From positions 1 to 64,000 of the forward strand of contig CAKPJC010000005.1 of the NCBI GenBank assembly GCA_934162535.1: a DNA stretch of 64,000 nucleotides. Reading direction: 5' to 3'. Shown here in pieces: positions 62,867 to 64,000 of the stretch. The translations under genes were made by a program, and so were the position numbers. The notes beneath the pieces are model-generated. The model was not told where the DNA came from, ran no database searches, and saw only the letters and a program-made list of their open reading frames with translations. The DNA comes from an uncultured Clostridia bacterium. GTDB lineage: Bacteria; Bacillota; Clostridia; TANB77; CAG-508. Positions within the stretch are counted from its first letter, which is position 1. Each line of letters begins with the position of its first letter.

Positions 62867-63847
62867 ATTATTTTAAAAAGAAAGCTAAAACACTATACAA
62901 AAGAAGTTTGCAAAGTTTTTAGCATAATGGCAATTGCGTCAATGGTAATAATAGCGATAATAATATTAAAATATAAACCAACATATGCAGTAACAATTTC
63001 AGGGAATGAAATAGGATATGTAGAAAGTGAAACAGAATTAAAAGAAAAAATACAAGCAGAAATAATAGAAATGGAAGGAAAGAACATTGATTGTGTTTCT
63101 TTAGACGAAATGCCAAAATATGAATTAAAACTAGTAAGCAGAAAGCAACAAACTAATGAAGACGAAATAGTATTAGCATTAAAAGAAAAAGCTAAAATAA
63201 TGTATAAATATTATGCGGTAATATTAAATGATGAAACAATAGGACTAGTAGACAATATAGAAGAAGCAGAACAATCTGTAAATCAAATAAAAGAAGAACA
63301 TAAAAAAGACAACATAAAATTAGATATACAAATAACAGAAAATTACACAGAAAATATGGATTCTGTAAACTTAGAAACAGTACAAGTAGCACAAACTCAT
63401 GTTGAAGAAAAAGTAACAGAACTAATAAAAGAAGAAGAAAAAAGTAAAATGCCACAAGTAAATGGTATATTACTTGCTGTATCACCAGTACAGGGAAAAA
63501 TTACATCCAGATTTGGCTCAGTAAGTAGTGTAAGGTCAGGAGCACACACAGGAACAGATATATGTTGCCCAACAGGAACACCAATAAAATCTGTAGCATC
63601 AGGAACAGTTACATTTTCAGAAAGAAATGGTTCATATGGTAACTTGATAAAAATAAGCCATGGAAATGGTGTAGAAACATGGTATGCTCACTGTGACAAA
63701 CTATATGCTAAAGCAGGTCAGGAAATAAAAGCAGGAGATGTAATTGCAGCAGTAGGGTCAACAGGTAATTCAACAGGTTCACATTTACACTTAGAAATAA
63801 GAATAAATGGAACAGCAGTAAATCCACAAAAATATTTATATAAATAA
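62867..63847 (+). CDS. M23-family peptidase (LytM/LysM-type murein endopeptidase), non-standard start
   Basis: The protein (about 326 residues) has a basic N-terminus (ILKRKLKHYTKEV), one membrane helix (about 19-37) and an outer G5/POTRA-like helical region (about 45-210). The C-terminal M23 domain has SRFGSVSSVRSGAHTGTDI (zinc His and Asp), TWYAHC and SHLHLEIR. It cleaves peptidoglycan cross-bridges. The ribosome site GGAG is at 62856-62859. GTG 62861 is only one base away, while ATT 62867 is seven bases away, so I suspect an ATT start as in infC. No ATG or TTG is available in the right place. Confidence 0.88.
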   Translation: MILKRKLKHYTKEVCKVFSIMAIASMVIIAIIILKYKPTYAVTISGNEIGYVESETELKEKIQAEIIEMEGKNIDCVSLDEMPKYELKLVSRKQQTNEDEIVLALKEKAKIMYKYYAVILNDETIGLVDNIEEAEQSVNQIKEEHKKDNIKLDIQITENYTENMDSVNLETVQVAQTHVEEKVTELIKEEEKSKMPQVNGILLAVSPVQGKITSRFGSVSSVRSGAHTGTDICCPTGTPIKSVASGTVTFSERNGSYGNLIKISHGNGVETWYAHCDKLYAKAGQEIKAGDVIAAVGSTGNSTGSHLHLEIRINGTAVNPQKYLYK

Positions 63848-63852
63848 AAATT

Positions 63853-63883
63853 AAGGAGACTTCAATAAGGAGTCTCCTTTTTT
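63853..63883. terminator. Bidirectional terminator between the M23 gene and glmS
   Basis: AAGGAGACT (63853-63861) pairs with AGTCTCCTT (63871-63879), then T. Confidence 0.9.
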
Positions 63884-63884
63884 C

Positions 63885-64000
<116 letters not shown>

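Overview
The window is AT-rich Firmicutes DNA, most likely from an uncultured, probably spore-forming gut Clostridia. The evidence is Spo0A, a SpoVD/FtsI-type PBP, a GerS-like protein, PolC, MinD/MinE, strong AGGAGG ribosome sites, ATA/AGA-dominated codon use and many intrinsic terminators. Nearly all genes from 1 to 51 kb lie on the + strand.

Layout. 0.1-4.1 kb: a surface protein with a C-type-lectin/FGE-like C-terminus that looks like the variable protein of a diversity-generating retroelement (DGR), behind a structured leader ending in a terminator. An Rpn-like nuclease gene follows, then a decayed second copy of leader and gene. 4.3-8.1 kb: an operon of an Ig-like surface protein, a GGDEF protein, a CNNM/CBS protein and an exported TasA-like protein. 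8.2-21 kb: two Nudix genes and a P-loop kinase around a type II fatty acid synthesis cluster (tetR, acyl-activating enzyme, birA, fabD, fabG, fabF, accB, fabZ, accC, accD, accA, fabI). A 170-bp direct repeat brackets the cluster. 21-34 kb: cwlD, a pilin-like protein, minD-minE-rodA-dusB, a GerS-like protein and mazF, a foreign ABC transporter, PBP, glycosyltransferase and ddl. 35-43 kb: a TasA/SipW/DUF5305 locus, then polC. 44-51 kb: a second acyl-activating enzyme, tRNA-His and tRNA-Gln, a flavoprotein, YigZ, spo0A, and an Xre/membrane-protein pair. 51-62 kb: cysE, mscS, and a mobile region with serine recombinases, a truncated gene, foreign DNA and an ABC-2 exporter. 61.5-64 kb: an unusual tRNA-Gly, an RluA-type pseudouridine synthase, an M23 peptidase and the end of glmS.

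The most striking observation is a set of three apparent +1 frameshifts, one in fabG and two in cwlD. Each falls on the tetranucleotide CGGA, and each time the family requires a single Gly. By my reading CGG never occurs in frame in any other native gene here; it appears in frame only in two genes of foreign composition. The tRNA-Gly at 61571-61644 (minus strand) has the anticodon loop CTTCCGA: anticodon UCC followed by G37 instead of the usual A37, so bases 34-37 (UCCG) are exactly complementary to CGGA. Its anticodon stem also carries a mismatch. I infer a natural four-base codon, CGGA, read as glycine by a dedicated tRNA in a genome that has otherwise abandoned CGG. Sequencing error and ordinary hungry-codon frameshifting are the alternatives to exclude.
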